Positions 41,480-52,257 of a stretch of 64,000 nt of DNA are shown piece after piece (position 1 is the stretch's first letter; each line of letters opens with the position of its first letter). Source of the stretch: Prorocentrum cordatum (lineage: Eukaryota; Sar; Dinophyceae; Prorocentrales; Prorocentraceae); NCBI GenBank assembly GCA_963575745.1, contig CAUYUJ010003947.1:57501-121500 (forward strand), in the 5' to 3' direction. The translations under genes were made by a program, and so were the position numbers. The notes under the pieces are model-generated. The model saw only the letters and a program-made list of their open reading frames with translations, made no database searches and was not told the DNA's origin.

Positions 41480-41860
41480 AGAAGACGTAAAGCAACAAGC
41501 GGAGGAACAGCCATGTGGGGATTACATGTGATAAAGTCGCGGAGTTCGAGCCAGAGCGTCGTGGCATTCTCTTCTGGAGAAGCAGAGTATTTCGGAATGG
41601 AGAAGGGTGGATCAGTAGCGGTGGGACTCGAAGCAGTTAAGACGTCAACGTTGGTTGCGGCTTTGCGTTAAAGAGCGATGCTAGCGCGGCCATGGCCATT
41701 GCAAGCCGGCAGGGGTTGGAAAAGTCAGACACATCGAGGCCTGTCAACTTTAGATACAAGACCAGCGACGGCGAGGAGACATCAAAGTGATCAAAATAGG
41801 AACCCCTGAAAACCTTGCAGATGCATAAACCAAATCTGCGAGCTGGGAAGCATGTCAATT
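41480..41860 (+). pseudogene. copia RNase H domain and C-terminus
   Basis: RKATSGGTAMWGLHVIKSRS and SSSQSVVAFSSGEAEYFGM match the copia RNase H motif (STSG ... SSxQ ... SSGEAEY) closely. A frame change near 41670-41720 follows, then GKVRHIEACQL, GDIKVIKIGTPENLADA, a stop and TK, the usual polyprotein end. Confidence 0.8.
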
Positions 41861-41900
41861 CACATGCGAGGCACCAACCAACATATTGTTAGTGGAAGAC

Positions 41901-42955
41901 ACGAGCTGGCACCGGCTACGGAGTGCTAGCTTCTCATAAACGTATACATATATATATATACATACACGTGGCTGTGTTACTCTCGCGCGCCGCTCTGCTG
42001 GCGACTCGAGTTCAGGATCAGCTGAAACCGAGGTGCTCCTTTACACGCACACACACACACTACATGGTATATGAGTCAGCCTTCGTAGTTCGACAGTGCG
42101 ACACTTGAGAATAGTGCATCGCGTGTCAGGAGGCCCCTGCACGTGCACGCCCAAATCTTAGTCAACCTTTGCTTTGCCAGTTGCGCAAGCTCTCAATATC
42201 AATTTCTACTCACATAGATGGGTTGGAGACCCGGCCTTTGATTGTTCAAATTTGCATTGGAAATCTGTTTAGATATCATCCGTTACCCAGTTGGCGTTGC
42301 TTGTTCGCCCGTGTCCACATTCGGTTGATCAACAGATTGGGGGTGTGTTAGACTGTAGCATTACGATTGGGTGAGTAGGATAAGACATATGCCAGTGGTT
42401 CATGTTAGTCGTGGGCCGCATTTGTTTGGCTCACTTGCGATCGCCTTCTCGTAGACAAGATCCTGCTAGATTTAGAAGGTGGGGGGAGGGAGGAGGTAAC
42501 AGGGATGAAGGAGTCAGGGGAAGGAGGGAGCGGGGGAGGAAAACGGAAGGAGCGAAAAGGCAAAGGATGAGCAGGAGGAGAGGGAAAGCAGGACAAGGGG
42601 GAGGCGTTTCAGATTGAGGCCGCTACGTAACGCAGTCGGCTTGTGAACCGAATTTCCTTCCCACACTGCAGGGAACGGGCATATGTACCGCCAGTCTCCG
42701 CTAGGCTACAGCGTTTTCGGGGTTCTTTTCGCTGCATGGATGGACTTGCGGGGTATATTGAGCAAGCTGGTGGACAAACCGAGGGTGTAGCCAGGGTTCA
42801 GCCTTTCCGAGAAGTGCCAGGTTGCATGGGGAGTCAGTCGGCCGAGAAGATTGAGAAATTCTAGCGATGAGCAGAATTGTTCTGGCTACGCCTTACAATT
42901 CGCCTTGCAGCTGCTAGCCGTGAGTGCAGCAGCTAACATACGGTCGGGAATTTTG
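41901..42955. other. no recognisable gene
   Basis: Includes a short TATATA and CACACA stretch (41942-41966, 42045-42060) and a purine-rich tract (42476-42600). Otherwise unassigned. Confidence 0.35.
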
Positions 42956-43091
42956 GGATAGCGTGTCGTTCCGCCGGTTCTGGTCCACCGCGTCTCCGAG
43001 CGACACACTATCCATTTCGCGGTCCCTAGGCTTCAACGTTGCGAGTTTTCCCAAGCCTTCCGCCCAGCGGGGCGGAGCGACGCGCTATCCG
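42956..43091 (-). mobile_element. family D TIR element, copy 2 (inverted)
   Basis: The left end GGATAGCGTGTCGTTCCGCC and right end GGCGGAGCGACGCGCTATCC are near-perfect 20-bp inverted repeats. Flanks TTTTG and GTTTG could be a 5-bp target duplication with one mismatch. Read inverted, the interior follows copy 1 at 20151 but holds about 35 bp more. A further ATAGCGTGTCG word is at 43103. Confidence 0.75.
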
Positions 43092-43445
43092 TTTGCACGG
43101 CATAGCGTGTCGTCAGGGCCGCCGCGGCGATACCCTACCCAGAAGTTCCTGACCATACGTAATCCATGTGGCGTCAACGACGAGCGTAGGATTAAGATCA
43201 TCCATGACAAGCACACTTAACGCAGGATGTTGAGATGCTCGTATGAGGCCCGTGAGAAGTTATTCGGAGGGTGCTGACAGGCTCAGGAGAGGCAATCGGG
43301 AGGATTATGAGAGCTCCTGCGAGGTTTCTGAGGGGCTCATGAGACTGGAAGGGTCCTGAGATGGCGGTCCAAGAGGCATGCTACTCTATCTGAACGGCGT
43401 TCGGAACATCTGACCACCGCGCTTGGGTACCAAGGCAGTACCACT
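43092..43445. other. no recognisable gene
   Basis: GAGG/GCTC-rich short words but no clear repeat unit and no coding support. Confidence 0.35.
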
Positions 43446-43575
43446 CGAGCTATATCGTCTTTTTTCTTATGTATGACGCATGGTACTACCGCCTGAGTCA
43501 AATCGTCTGCATGACCCTCGTGATGCCACTTGAGTCATATGTTTTGTATGATTCAAATGGTACCAACGTATTACC
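43446..43575 (+). repeat. TACCACTNGAGTCATAT degenerate repeat
   Basis: Three diverged units of about 40 bp (around 43448, 43484 and 43530) share a TACCACTTGAGTCA-like word and GTATGA. Confidence 0.4.
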
Positions 43576-43765
43576 ACTTGGAAGCCCCTTGGGGCTGACT
43601 TGGCTCCACTTGGGCTGTCTCGGGGCCCTCTTTGAGGCTTCTTAGGGCATCTTGGAAGCCTCTTGGGGGCCTGTTGGGTGCTTCCTGGGGCTTCCAGCCT
43701 CGGGGGGGCCTCTTGGAGGTCCCTTCGGGCATCCATGGGGGTCCTCTTAGGGCGGAAGGCTCGAC
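43576..43765 (+). repeat. CTTGGGGCC-type degenerate repeat, locus 3
   Basis: CCCCTTGGGGCTGACTTGGC, GCATCTTGGAAGCCTCTTGG and similar words, as at 10499 and 35000. Confidence 0.65.
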
Positions 43766-43774
43766 ATATAAGAG

Positions 43775-43945
43775 GAGGAGGGGGAGGAGGAGGAGGAGGA
43801 GGAAGAAGAAGAAGAAGAAGACAAGGAGGAGAAGGAGGAGGAGGAGGAGGGGGGGGAGGGGCAGGAGGAGGAGGAGGAGGAGGAGCAGGAGGAGGAGGAG
43901 GGGGGGGAGGGCAGGAGGAGGAGGAGGAGGAGGAGGAGGGGCCCT
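43775..43945. repeat. (GAG)n array
   Basis: GAG/GGA triplets with AAG and G-run interruptions; frames through it are artefacts. Confidence 0.95.
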
Positions 43946-44280
43946 CTGGCGGCGTCAAAGAGGCCTCTTTGGCCGTCTGGGGACGTCCTGCGCAGCTGGG
44001 ACGTGCGGCTCCTGGGCGCAAGCTGAGCGGCCGCGGGCAGGCACGCCGGGGCCCCAGCCCCCTGCGCCCCTGCGGAGGGCCGGGGCCGGGCGCAGCGCGA
44101 CGCCTACAGAGCCGCTCAGCGGTAGCCGGAGACGGCCGGGAGATTTGCCCTGTCACCAGAGGCCAGAGGAGGCAGTCCGCGGCGCACGTGCTCCTGCACA
44201 TCCACTTCGGCACCGCCTGCACCACAGGGCCTCGCCCACTCCAGCCGCCTGAGGCCCCGCCTTCCTGTGCCCTGTCTCCC

Positions 44281-44352
44281 TAATTAAAGCTGTGCGTAGC
44301 CCGCCTAGCTTTTAGCGGAAGAGGTTCGCTCTCGCCCCGCAGATCAAAAAAA
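44281..44352 (+). repeat. dispersed repeat J, copy 1
   Basis: TTAAAGCTGTGCGTAGCCCG, CCTAGCTTTTAGCGGAAGAG, TTCGCTCTCGCCCCGC and ATCAAAAAA. The same order is at 47105-47176. The A-run at its end is SINE-like, but no tRNA-type promoter boxes are convincing. Confidence 0.6.
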
Positions 44353-44984
44353 ACAGAGGCCAGAGGGCCTGCCGCAGAGACTTCGGGCTTGGGGCCCCGA
44401 GCCACTCACTGGGAGAGGGGCCGTGCGGCGCGCTGGGCTCCTCTGCGCACGCAGCGCTCTGGCGCTTCTTGCCCTCCCTGCGCCCTGCGTCGGCTTGTGG
44501 AAGCGGTGTGCGAGCCCTGCCGGCACCTGATTGCGAGCTCTTGTCGTGTCCGGGGGGCGGAGCCTGGGCATAGTGTGCGCGGGGCGCGCTGCTGCTGCCT
44601 GCCGAAGCGGTTCGCGTAGGGCTGCGGCTGGAAAGGGGGGTGCCCCGTGTTGCGGGGGGCCCTATTCGTCGTCGTCTTCTTCTCAGAAGGCTCGCCCAAA
44701 TGCGGCCTGTAAAGTTTGGTTCCCGCCGGCACCGAAGCGCGCCCCTTTCGTGTCTGATCGGCGCGACGCTGACGTTCCTGACTTGTGGGGGTCTCCCCCC
44801 CGGAAGTGCGGTAGCCGCAGTCTCCTCCTCGGCTGCGAGTTGCTTTGCCCGAGCTTTTCACAGTTGAATCCGCCCCGGGATGGCCACAAGGCTGCTCTAG
44901 GGCGGCCTCTTTACCCCATACTACTTTTCTCGGCCCTCGGCCGAGGGCGTCTAGGCCTTTAGGCAGCCCAGCTTGTCGCCACCA
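44353..44984. other. no recognisable gene
   Basis: GC-rich; frames are open on both strands without domains. Confidence 0.3.
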
Positions 44985-45265
44985 ACTTCAGCAAAGGGCC
45001 CTCTTGAACCGTCAGAAGTTGTTTTTGAAAGCCTCTCGCGCCGTCTTCGGGCGACGTTTGCGGTCCTCTTTGGCCATCTTCGAGCGTCGGGAAACCGAAA
45101 GGGCGAGAACGCCAAATTATTTCAAATACCTGAGGAGAATCAATGATGTTTGCGTGTTGAGGTGTCTTGGACGCCTCATGGGCCATCTGGAGACCACCTT
45201 GGACCGATCGTTCCGCGATTCGAGGCCCCCTTGCACCGTCTGAAAAGCCTTTTGGGGGGGGCCCT
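44985..45265 (+). repeat. CTTGG-type degenerate repeat, locus 4
   Basis: GGCCCTCTTGAACCGTC, a core GAGCGTCGGGAAACCGAAAG shared with 10561, and GACCACCTTGGACCGATCG. Confidence 0.65.
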
Positions 45266-45342
45266 CTTCACCCGTCTTTGCAGCTTTTTCGGGATTGCGG
45301 GCTCAGGCTCGTGGGATTCAGCAAGGGACTCGATTTCACGGA

Positions 45343-45486
45343 AGAGTGACCCTTCGCCGGAATGACTTTTGGTGCGGGCCCATTGCGGTGCCCCGATCGC
45401 CGAACGCGTTGCGGTAGTCGCGTCTTGCGCGCTTGTCGACCCCCAGAAGCCGTGCACCAAAGGTCATTCTTACCCAGGGTCACTCT
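45343..45486 (+). mobile_element. family C TIR element, copy C3
   Basis: 144 bp. It starts AGAGTGACCC and ends GGGTCACTCT; an inner inverted pair (GGAATGACTTTTGGTGC and GCACCAAAGGTCATTCT) extends the ends to about 38 bp. It is the most complete family member. GCGTGTAG|TCG follows directly. No clear target duplication. Confidence 0.75.
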
Positions 45487-45734
45487 TGCGTGTAGTCGAG
45501 GGACCCGACGACACTCCGACTCGTGCCTCGCAGGCACGGTGACGAGTAGAACGCAGATGACGGCAGCGGCCCAGCAGCGCGGGCTCCGCCGCCAGGATCC
45601 CTCTCGGAGGGATTCCGAATCGCCCTTGCAGCGTCGGTAGAGGCCTAAAACGAGACGCGATTGGAGAAAATGGTCCCGCCTTCAGCGGGCTTTTGAAAGC
45701 CATGGCCACGACCGCCACAGTTCAGGTGGACAGG

Positions 45735-46032
45735 GCGGAGGAGGAGGCAGGAGGGAGAGGAGGAAGAGTAGGAGAAGGAGGAGGAGGAGGAGGAGGAGGA
45801 GGAGGAGGAGGCGGGGGAGGGAAACGGAGCAGGAGTAGGCGGACGAACGACGGCGTGAGGAGCAGGCGGAGGACACTGAGGAAGCGGAGGAGAAGTTGGA
45901 CGACGACGACGAGGCGATTCTGTGGACTCGCTCCCAGGGGGGGCAAGAAGAAGGCGCGAGGGAGAGATGTAAAGAGGACGAGGTGGAAGAGAAGGGCGAT
46001 GGAGGAGGAGGAGGAGGAGGAGGAGGAGGAGG
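45735..46032. repeat. (GAG)n arrays and purine-rich spacer
   Basis: GAG at 45735-45815 and 45999-46032, with purine-biased DNA between. Confidence 0.85.
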
Positions 46033-46514
46033 GATGGAACGGTGAGTATCCGCAATTGCAGGACGGAGCACGCAGGAGGTATTGTCACTCGGGCCTCGTC
46101 GCCGCCGTCGCCGTCTTCTCGGGCTGCCCGTCGTCTGCGCCTGGCCCCAGGCGTCATCTCCGCGAGGCTCGTGTCCGCGAGGTTCGAGCTGCCGGCGAGC
46201 AGGCGGCACGCCGCCTGTGCCGCAGGGCGAAGGGGGGAGAGAGGAGGAGGAGGAGGAGGAGGAGGAGGAGGAGGAGGAGGAGGAGGAGGAGGAGGAGGAG
46301 GAGGAGGAGGAGGAGGACGAGGAGGAGGAGGAGGGGGGGAGGGGGCAGGGCAAAGGTCGGTCCAGAGCGGCCTTGCAGCAGCCTGTGCGCCGATCGCCGG
46401 TGGACTCTCTTCTCCTCCCAGGGCCAGGGCGAGAAAACGAGGTGCGCGACCCTGCTCGCCCACCCCCCCTGAGGCGAAGGGAGGCAGAACGAGCAGGGAG
46501 GAGCCGCGAAGTGA
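46033..46514. other. unassigned with a pure (GAG)n array at 46228-46335
   Basis: A GAG array is flanked by GC-rich DNA with no domain in any frame. Confidence 0.5.
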
Positions 46515-46700
46515 ACCAGAGTCTGCATCAGAGTGACGGGGCCGAGCGGTCGTCCACTGTCACTGGGGTGCGTGGCTGGCGTGGGCGGTGCGGGTCGTTG
46601 CTGCTGCTGCTTGTGGTCGTCGTCCCACGCGCGACCCGGCCCGCGACCCGCCCGCGATTCGCCCGCGACCCGCCCGCGACCCGCCCGCGACCCACCCCGC
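46515..46700 (-). repeat. composite repeat L, copy 2 (inverted)
   Basis: On the minus strand the GGGTCGCGGGCGGGTCGCGG minisatellite precedes GACGACGACC, CAGCAGCAGCAA and a tail with AGTGGACGACCGCTCGGCCC, matching 30113-30472 in order. A CTC array follows on the plus strand (46738-46818). Confidence 0.7.
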
Positions 46701-47104
46701 GGCCGCCCCCCCCCGGACAGCGGCGGCCCTCCTGCGGATCCCTCCTCCCTCCTCCTCCCTCCTCCTCCTCCTCCTGCCTCCTCCTTTTCCTCCTCCTCCT
46801 CCTCCTCCTCCTCCTCCTATCCGCAACGGCGGGGTGTGATGTCAACATGGCTTTTCGGAGGTGCGCGCGGATCTCCCGGGTCGGCGCCAGGTCCCCTCCC
46901 CTGGCGGCGCCTCCGGCGCCTCCGGCGCCTGCCCCCGGCCCGCTTCGCCCGCTGGGGGGAGGGGGTTCCAGCGCCGACCCAAGCAATCCGCGCGAACCTG
47001 GTGGGAATGTCCGCATGTTCCGCGTTTGTGCTTCTTCCTGATCCCGAGGCTTCGCCTCCTCTTGGCCTTGACGTGAGGCCTCTCCTCCTGTCCCCCCCTC
47101 TTTG

Positions 47105-47176
47105 TTAATTCAAGCTTCGCGCGGCCCGCTTAGCTTCGACCGGAAGAGGTGCGCTCTCGACCCGCGAATCAAAAAA
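47105..47176 (+). repeat. dispersed repeat J, copy 2
   Basis: TTAATTCAAGCTTCGCGCGG, CCCGCTTAGCTTCGACCGGA, GTGCGCTCTCGACCCGC and AATCAAAAAA; see copy at 44281. Confidence 0.6.
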
Positions 47177-47510
47177 GTGTTCTTGTTCCTTCCCGGGGGG
47201 AAGGGCCGAGGAGGAGCAGGACCTGCGCGTCGAGGTGGTCTCGGAGACGCTGCTCCTGGCCAGGCGGCAGGGTCGCAGCCCTTGCGTGGTAAAGGCGCTC
47301 CTGGGCGGCCCCAGACCCCCGACGTCGTGATTTCGCTCGCAACGTCGACCCCCAGAGGTCTGGACCTCGTCCCCGGGACCAGTTTTGCATCCTGAGTCGT
47401 TTTTCGACGGTCCCGAGGCCCGGTGCGGGCCCCCAGAGGCAGAAAATAATGCAAAACCTCCCGTCGTGATTTTTCCGCAACGCGAGGGGCTTCGGGGGGG
47501 GGGGGGGGGG

Positions 47511-47561
47511 GCGTGCGGCTCCGCCAGTTCTGGCCCACCACGCTTCGGCGTGCCACGCTAT
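47511..47561 (-). mobile_element. family D element, short copy 3
   Basis: CTCCGCCAGTTCTGGCCCAC and CACGCTTCGGCGTGCCACGC, then TAT, correspond to one end of family D. The other end is missing. Confidence 0.5.
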
Positions 47562-47619
47562 ACACGTCCCCATTTCAGGGGCAACGATAGGGGGGGGGAT
47601 AGGCAAGGGGGGGGGCGCA

Positions 47620-47705
47620 TCAACCGATCGCCGATAGCCCGACCCTGCCCAGGAACGTGCGGATTCACGATCGGGGCCCTGCCGCCGATCTATCGGCGAT
47701 GCATC
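47620..47705. repeat. palindromic CATCGCCGAT words
   Basis: CCGATCTATCGGCGATGCAT and CGCCGATTCCGG; a relative of 3530-3630 and 1195-1386. Confidence 0.5.
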
Positions 47706-47737
47706 GCCGATTCCGGGTCGCTGTGCCCCCCCCTTGG

Positions 47738-47933
47738 TCGGGGGCGGCAAAGAGGGGGGTGATGACTAGGGGGGGGTGGATATCATGGCGGGGGCCATGA
47801 TATCTCACCAGATTTCATGGCGCCTCTTCTTATTTCATTACGTCCCTGGCCCCCCCGCGCTGGGCCGCGCACATGCCGCCGGTCATGATTTGCACACCCC
47901 CCTCTTGGACACCCCCCTCTTGGCCGCTCCCGA
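47738..47933 (+). mobile_element. MITE-like element B2
   Basis: 196 bp, ends TCGGGGGCGGCAAAGAGGGG and CCCCTCTTGGCCGCTCCCGA. It is flanked by a perfect 5-bp duplication CTTGG (47733-47737 and 47934-47938). Interior similarity to B1 is very high (for example AGATTTCATGGCGCC and TTATTTCATTACGTCCCTGG). Confidence 0.85.
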
Positions 47934-48156
47934 CTTGGCCAGTCCCACCCGCTATCGTTGCCCCTCGCCGTTGCCGAGCGTCAGCGGTCCCGAGCCCTCA
48001 CGAGCCCCTCGCCCAGCGGAGGGCGGGGAGCGACGCGCGGTGCCGCCCGCAAGGGGGCGCCGCGTGCCGCCCAGGGGCCGCCGCCGCGACGCGCCAGGCA
48101 GAAGTTCCGAAGTGGTCGTTGTCTTATGCCTCGCTTTGCCGATCGGCGCGGGCCCT

Positions 48157-48609
<453 letters not shown>

Positions 48610-48695
48610 CGTGGAGCAGATCTTGGCCGTGTTTGGTGCCCGTTTCGAGCACGTGGAGGCTCTCCCCCACGGGACGCGGTGCTGCAAGCAGTCGC
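48610..48695 (+). CDS. possible small exon after the CA tract
   Basis: [20 protein letters not shown] and TRCCKQS run to GCA|GTAAGCG, a good donor at 48696. The composition contrasts sharply with the flanks. No family recognised and no partner exon found; it may be chance. Confidence 0.3.
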
Positions 48696-49384
48696 AGTAA
48701 GCGAGAGGTCCGGAGCCAGACTCCCTCCCCTCCCTCCCCCCCCCCTTTCTGCCCCAATGCCGAGACGCCAGATGCGAGAACGTCCACCAGCGCAGGTGCT
48801 GCACTCGTCTGGCGGACGCGCGCGGCCTGGGGCTCCCACGCGCCAAGGCCGGCCGGCCCTGGGCCCCCCCTCTCACCCGGGGGCCCCTCCGGAAGCAGCG
48901 CGCGGGGAGCTGCTCACAGGGCTGCCCCTCCCGCTGTGCTCTCTCCAACACACGGGGCCGGACCCTGAGCATGTTCTGAAGGTGGAGAGCTCAGGGTAAG
49001 ATCCATATGGGCTTCTGCACTTCGGGAATCAATCCGTCTTGTGATATACCTTTGCAGATTCAGGCCTCGAGAACACATCGAAACGGCGTTTCAGATTTCA
49101 CCCTTTGCCCTCCACCCAGAGAAAATGCTCGGAGACCGTGTGCGGCCAGCGGCCGCCTGCCCCCGCTGATGTGGCCTCCCTCGGTCGCGAGCGCTGCGCA
49201 CATGCCGTCCCCACGGGCACAGAGAGCATGCTGCCCGACATGGGGGGGCTCTGCCCGGCGAGGTCGATGCACGCGCAGCGGCGTGCGCTCGTGGGGCGAA
49301 CGCGGTGCAGATCCGAGTTCGAGGATCTCGCTTTGCGGCGCTGGCGAGCGGGACGCTTGCCGCGTGATCGTGTTTTGCCCTCCT
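48696..49384. other. no recognisable gene
   Basis: GC-rich with C-runs. A second GGTAAGAT donor-like site is at 48995. Confidence 0.3.
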
Positions 49385-49470
49385 GGTCTCCTCCTCCTCC
49401 TCCTCATCCTCCTCCTCCTCCTCCTCCTCCTCCTCCTCCTCCTCCTCCGCCTCCGCCTCCGCCTCCTCCC
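49385..49470. repeat. (CTC)n array
   Basis: CTC with CGC changes at its right end. Confidence 0.95.
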
Positions 49471-49637
49471 CCCAAAAAAACCAAGGCCAGGAGCCCAGGC
49501 CTGCACGGAGGGGGGGGAGCCGCGGCTGTGGACCGACGCCCTCTCTGCGGAGAACGACGGGGGCCCTGCCCAGCTCCTTCGTCGCTCCGGCCTTGGACTG
49601 AGCGCTGGGGCAGGTGACGAAGCCAGCCTGAAGCAGA

Positions 49638-49845
49638 TCGGGGGCGGCAAAGTGGGGGGCGATGACTAGGGAAGCAGGGGATCATGGCGCGGGCCATTCG
49701 ATCCAGGTTTCTCCAGATTTCGTGGCGCCTCGTCTCATTTTCCTGTACGCCCCTGCCCCCCACCCCCTGGGCCGCGCACGTGCCGCGGGCCATGATTTGC
49801 GCTCCCCCCCCTCTCTCGGACGCCCCCCTCTTGGCCGCCCCCCGA
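49638..49845 (+). mobile_element. MITE-like element B3
   Basis: 208 bp, ends TCGGGGGCGGCAAAGTGGGG and CCCTCTTGGCCGCCCCCCGA. Perfect 5-bp duplication GCAGA on both sides (49633-49637 and 49846-49850). It is more diverged inside than B1/B2, but the order of words is the same. Confidence 0.85.
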
Positions 49846-49984
49846 GCAGAGGGGGCTTCACGAGCCGCGTTGTTGTTACTCTGCTGAACGCCCCTGAGGG
49901 GGCAGGTACTGCGGCCCCCCGTTGCAGGACACGCGGAGGCGTTGGGCGGCTCGGCGGAGGACGAGGAGCGCCACCGAAGTGGTC

Positions 49985-50620
49985 CCCGAGGGCGGGAGGG
50001 GGGCCCAAGACGGCCCGAGTGGGCCCCCCAGAAAGTGCCGAGAGCTGCCCAGGAGGGCCCCGAGGGGCTCGGAAGACGGCCCCACGGGGCACCAAAAAAG
50101 GTGGCGAAAGAGGCGGACGAAGCCGAAGGGAGTCGGATTGGCAACGGGGAGCCATGCGACTTCGTTTGGGGGCCTCAGAGGGCTCCCCGGAGACCCTCTG
50201 GGCGCGCCCAGGACGGCTCGAGAGGGATCCAAGGCGGCCAGACGGCCCAAGATGGGACCGAGAGGCCTTCCAGACGGCTCGAGAGGCCTTTGGAGATAAT
50301 CCAACATCCAACGTGGCCAGAGCGCTCCCAAGAGTGCCACAAGAGACCCCACGAGAGCTCCAAGCCGCGCAAAGAGAAGCCCGAAAATGCCAAACACCTA
50401 AGATTCCAGGTTTTTGAAGCTTTTTGGCGTCCTCGGGTTTGCGGCTCAACATGATTCGGAGTGGGTTCCGGAAGGGTCCGCGACGGCTCGAGAAAGCCCC
50501 GGGGACGGGCCAAGCGAGCCCAAGAGGGCCCCAAGAGGCTTGAAAGAGTACCCAGAAGGGTTTCCGGAGAGGTCCCGAAAGGCGCCCGAAGGCATCCAGA
50601 AGTCTCCCGCGCGGCGGCGT
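49985..50620 (-). repeat. CTTGG-type degenerate repeat, locus 5 (inverted)
   Basis: GGCCCAAGACGGCCCGAG, CCCAGGACGGCTCGAGAGGG and GATCCAAGGCGGCCAGACGG words recur every 15-30 bp for 600 bp; on the minus strand these are the CTTGG/CGTC words of the other loci. Confidence 0.65.
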
Positions 50621-51003
50621 ATTTCAGTTGAGGGCAACATGGCGGCCAGCGGGCCCCCGTTGTGCAGCCAGGGCCCCGGGGCGCCAGAATGAGCAGGCCG
50701 CGGGGAGAACCCCAGGAGGGTTTGCGAGGGCTCTTCGGAAAGGTGTGGGTATGAGGAGTGCGTGGATAAGACGACTGAGAGGAAAGAGTCTTTGCAGACC
50801 ATGCGGCGGGGATCTCACACGTCGTACCCAGTGGGGCGGCGGATCGCTTTACTTACTCCGCCGGCCCCTACTGTATTACTGGTGTTACATGTTTGCGTTC
50901 TCGAGCGAGAAGGAGGAGGAGGAGAAAGAATGAAAGGAGGATGAGGAGGAGGAGGAATCCTTTCAATAGCGTCCAAGCCGCGCGGTACAGGAAGAGGAGG
51001 AGG
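50621..51003. other. no recognisable gene
   Basis: Includes a purine-rich GAGGAGGAG stretch (50908-51010) leading into the satellite block. Confidence 0.35.
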
Positions 51004-51785
51004 AGGAGGACCAGTGGAAACCCAAGAGTCAGCAACGATGTTGGAATTAACCCTCCCTCCAAACTCCCTCTTCATAGGCTCCTACAACGATTCATTTCCA
51101 TGTGGGAGCTGCCTCGTTGTAAGAAAACAGTTTGAAAAATCCTGAAGCGTGCCAAAAAAATGTTCTCGGGATTCCAACACCACGTATCAGCCTGACTGCT
51201 GCGTCTTGACGATCCCGAATCGTGCAAAAACGCCGTTGCTGGGACTTCAAAGCAGCGAATCAACAGAACTGTTGCGCCTGCAAAATCCTGAGTCCTTCCA
51301 AAACATAACTGCTGGTACGCTGACCATGGGAATCCGTGCAATGCCTGCAATGTCTTAATGTATGCAGATATACGGAAAACGGTTGTATGCGGCACGAAGG
51401 CGAGAGCCACACTTTGAAAACCACCCGCCCTGAATCCGTGAAACTCTTGCAAGTGTTTATAACGGATGCGCGCGGCGCTAAGGCGAGAGCCACACTTTGA
51501 AAACCACCCGCCCTGAATCCGTGAAACTCTTGCAAGTCTTTATAACGGATGTGCGCGGCGCTAAGGCGAGAAACACATGTTGAAAACCACCCGCCCTGAA
51601 TCCGTGAAATTGTAGCAAAAAATTGACATGGATGCGCGCGGCGCTAAGGCGAGAGCCACATTTTGAAAACGACTCGCCCTCAATCCGTGAAACCGTTGCA
51701 CATGTGTAAAACGAATGTGCGCGGCGTTAAGGCGAGAACCACATTTTGAAAACCACCCGCACTCCATCTGTGAAAGTGTTGTCAC
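51004..51785 (+). repeat. satellite block M, copy 2, with five 83-bp units
   Basis: It opens GAGGAGGACCAGTGGAAACC as copy 1 does, has about three units of 70-75 bp with GGGATTCCAACACC-type words (51120-51350), then five 83-bp units. The CGAGA word of these lies at 51401, 51484, 51567, 51650 and 51733, exactly 83 bp apart. Units contain GCGCGGCGCTAAGGCGAGAG and CCACCCGCCCTGAATCCGTG. Confidence 0.9.
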
Positions 51786-52257
51786 TTTTTCAGCTTCAGG
51801 GTCATAAATGGTGGGGACGTCTCAGGCGAAACGCCCGGCCCGCCCTAAAAACTGGCCTCGGGGTGCGACAGGGAGAAGTTGTCTATAAGGAGAAGAAATG
51901 GATGGAGGCGGAGGCTGAGGGGGAGGGGGAGAGTAAGGGGGAGGTGAGTGCAGGGGCGGGGGGGGGAGGCAGGAGGGAGAGGAGGAAGAGGGGGCAGGAG
52001 GAGGAGGAACAAGAGATGAGGGAGGCAAGGAGGAGGAAAAGGAGGAGGCCCTTCCGCTGGGCCCACAGCGGCCGAAGCTCCGCGAGCCTCTGCTGGCTTC
52101 GACGACAGCCCTGGCCCCCCTCCCACCCTCCCCCTGACTCCCCTAACCCCCCTCGCTCCTGCGCAATCCCCCCATCCACCCCCCCAACCCTGTCCCCTTC
52201 ACCCTCCATTCAGGCAATGCCACAGGGGGTCACCGGTAAGGCGGTCGCCAGCTCCCC
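51786..52257. other. unassigned, purine-rich then C-rich
   Basis: A GGAGGC/GGGGGAG-rich tract (51895-52045) and CCCTCCC runs (52115-52205). No gene. Confidence 0.4.

Larger units (their letters stand above)
38850..41900 (+). mobile_element. decayed Ty1/copia-type LTR retrotransposon
   Basis: Signatures appear in the correct order on the plus strand: gag-like DIAQV plus CCHC remnant (38953-39165), an integrase-like segment (40676-40910) and a copia RNase H domain with C-terminus (41480-41860). The spacing is short of a full element of about 5 kb and the frames are broken throughout, so large parts (most of RT) are deleted. LTRs were searched for by eye and not found. The satellite block lies immediately upstream. 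Confidence 0.7.

Noticed and set aside
47105-47176. tRNA-like gene
   Set aside because: Box B-like CGACCCGCGAATC is present by eye, but no acceptor stem, anticodon arm or box A can be fitted.
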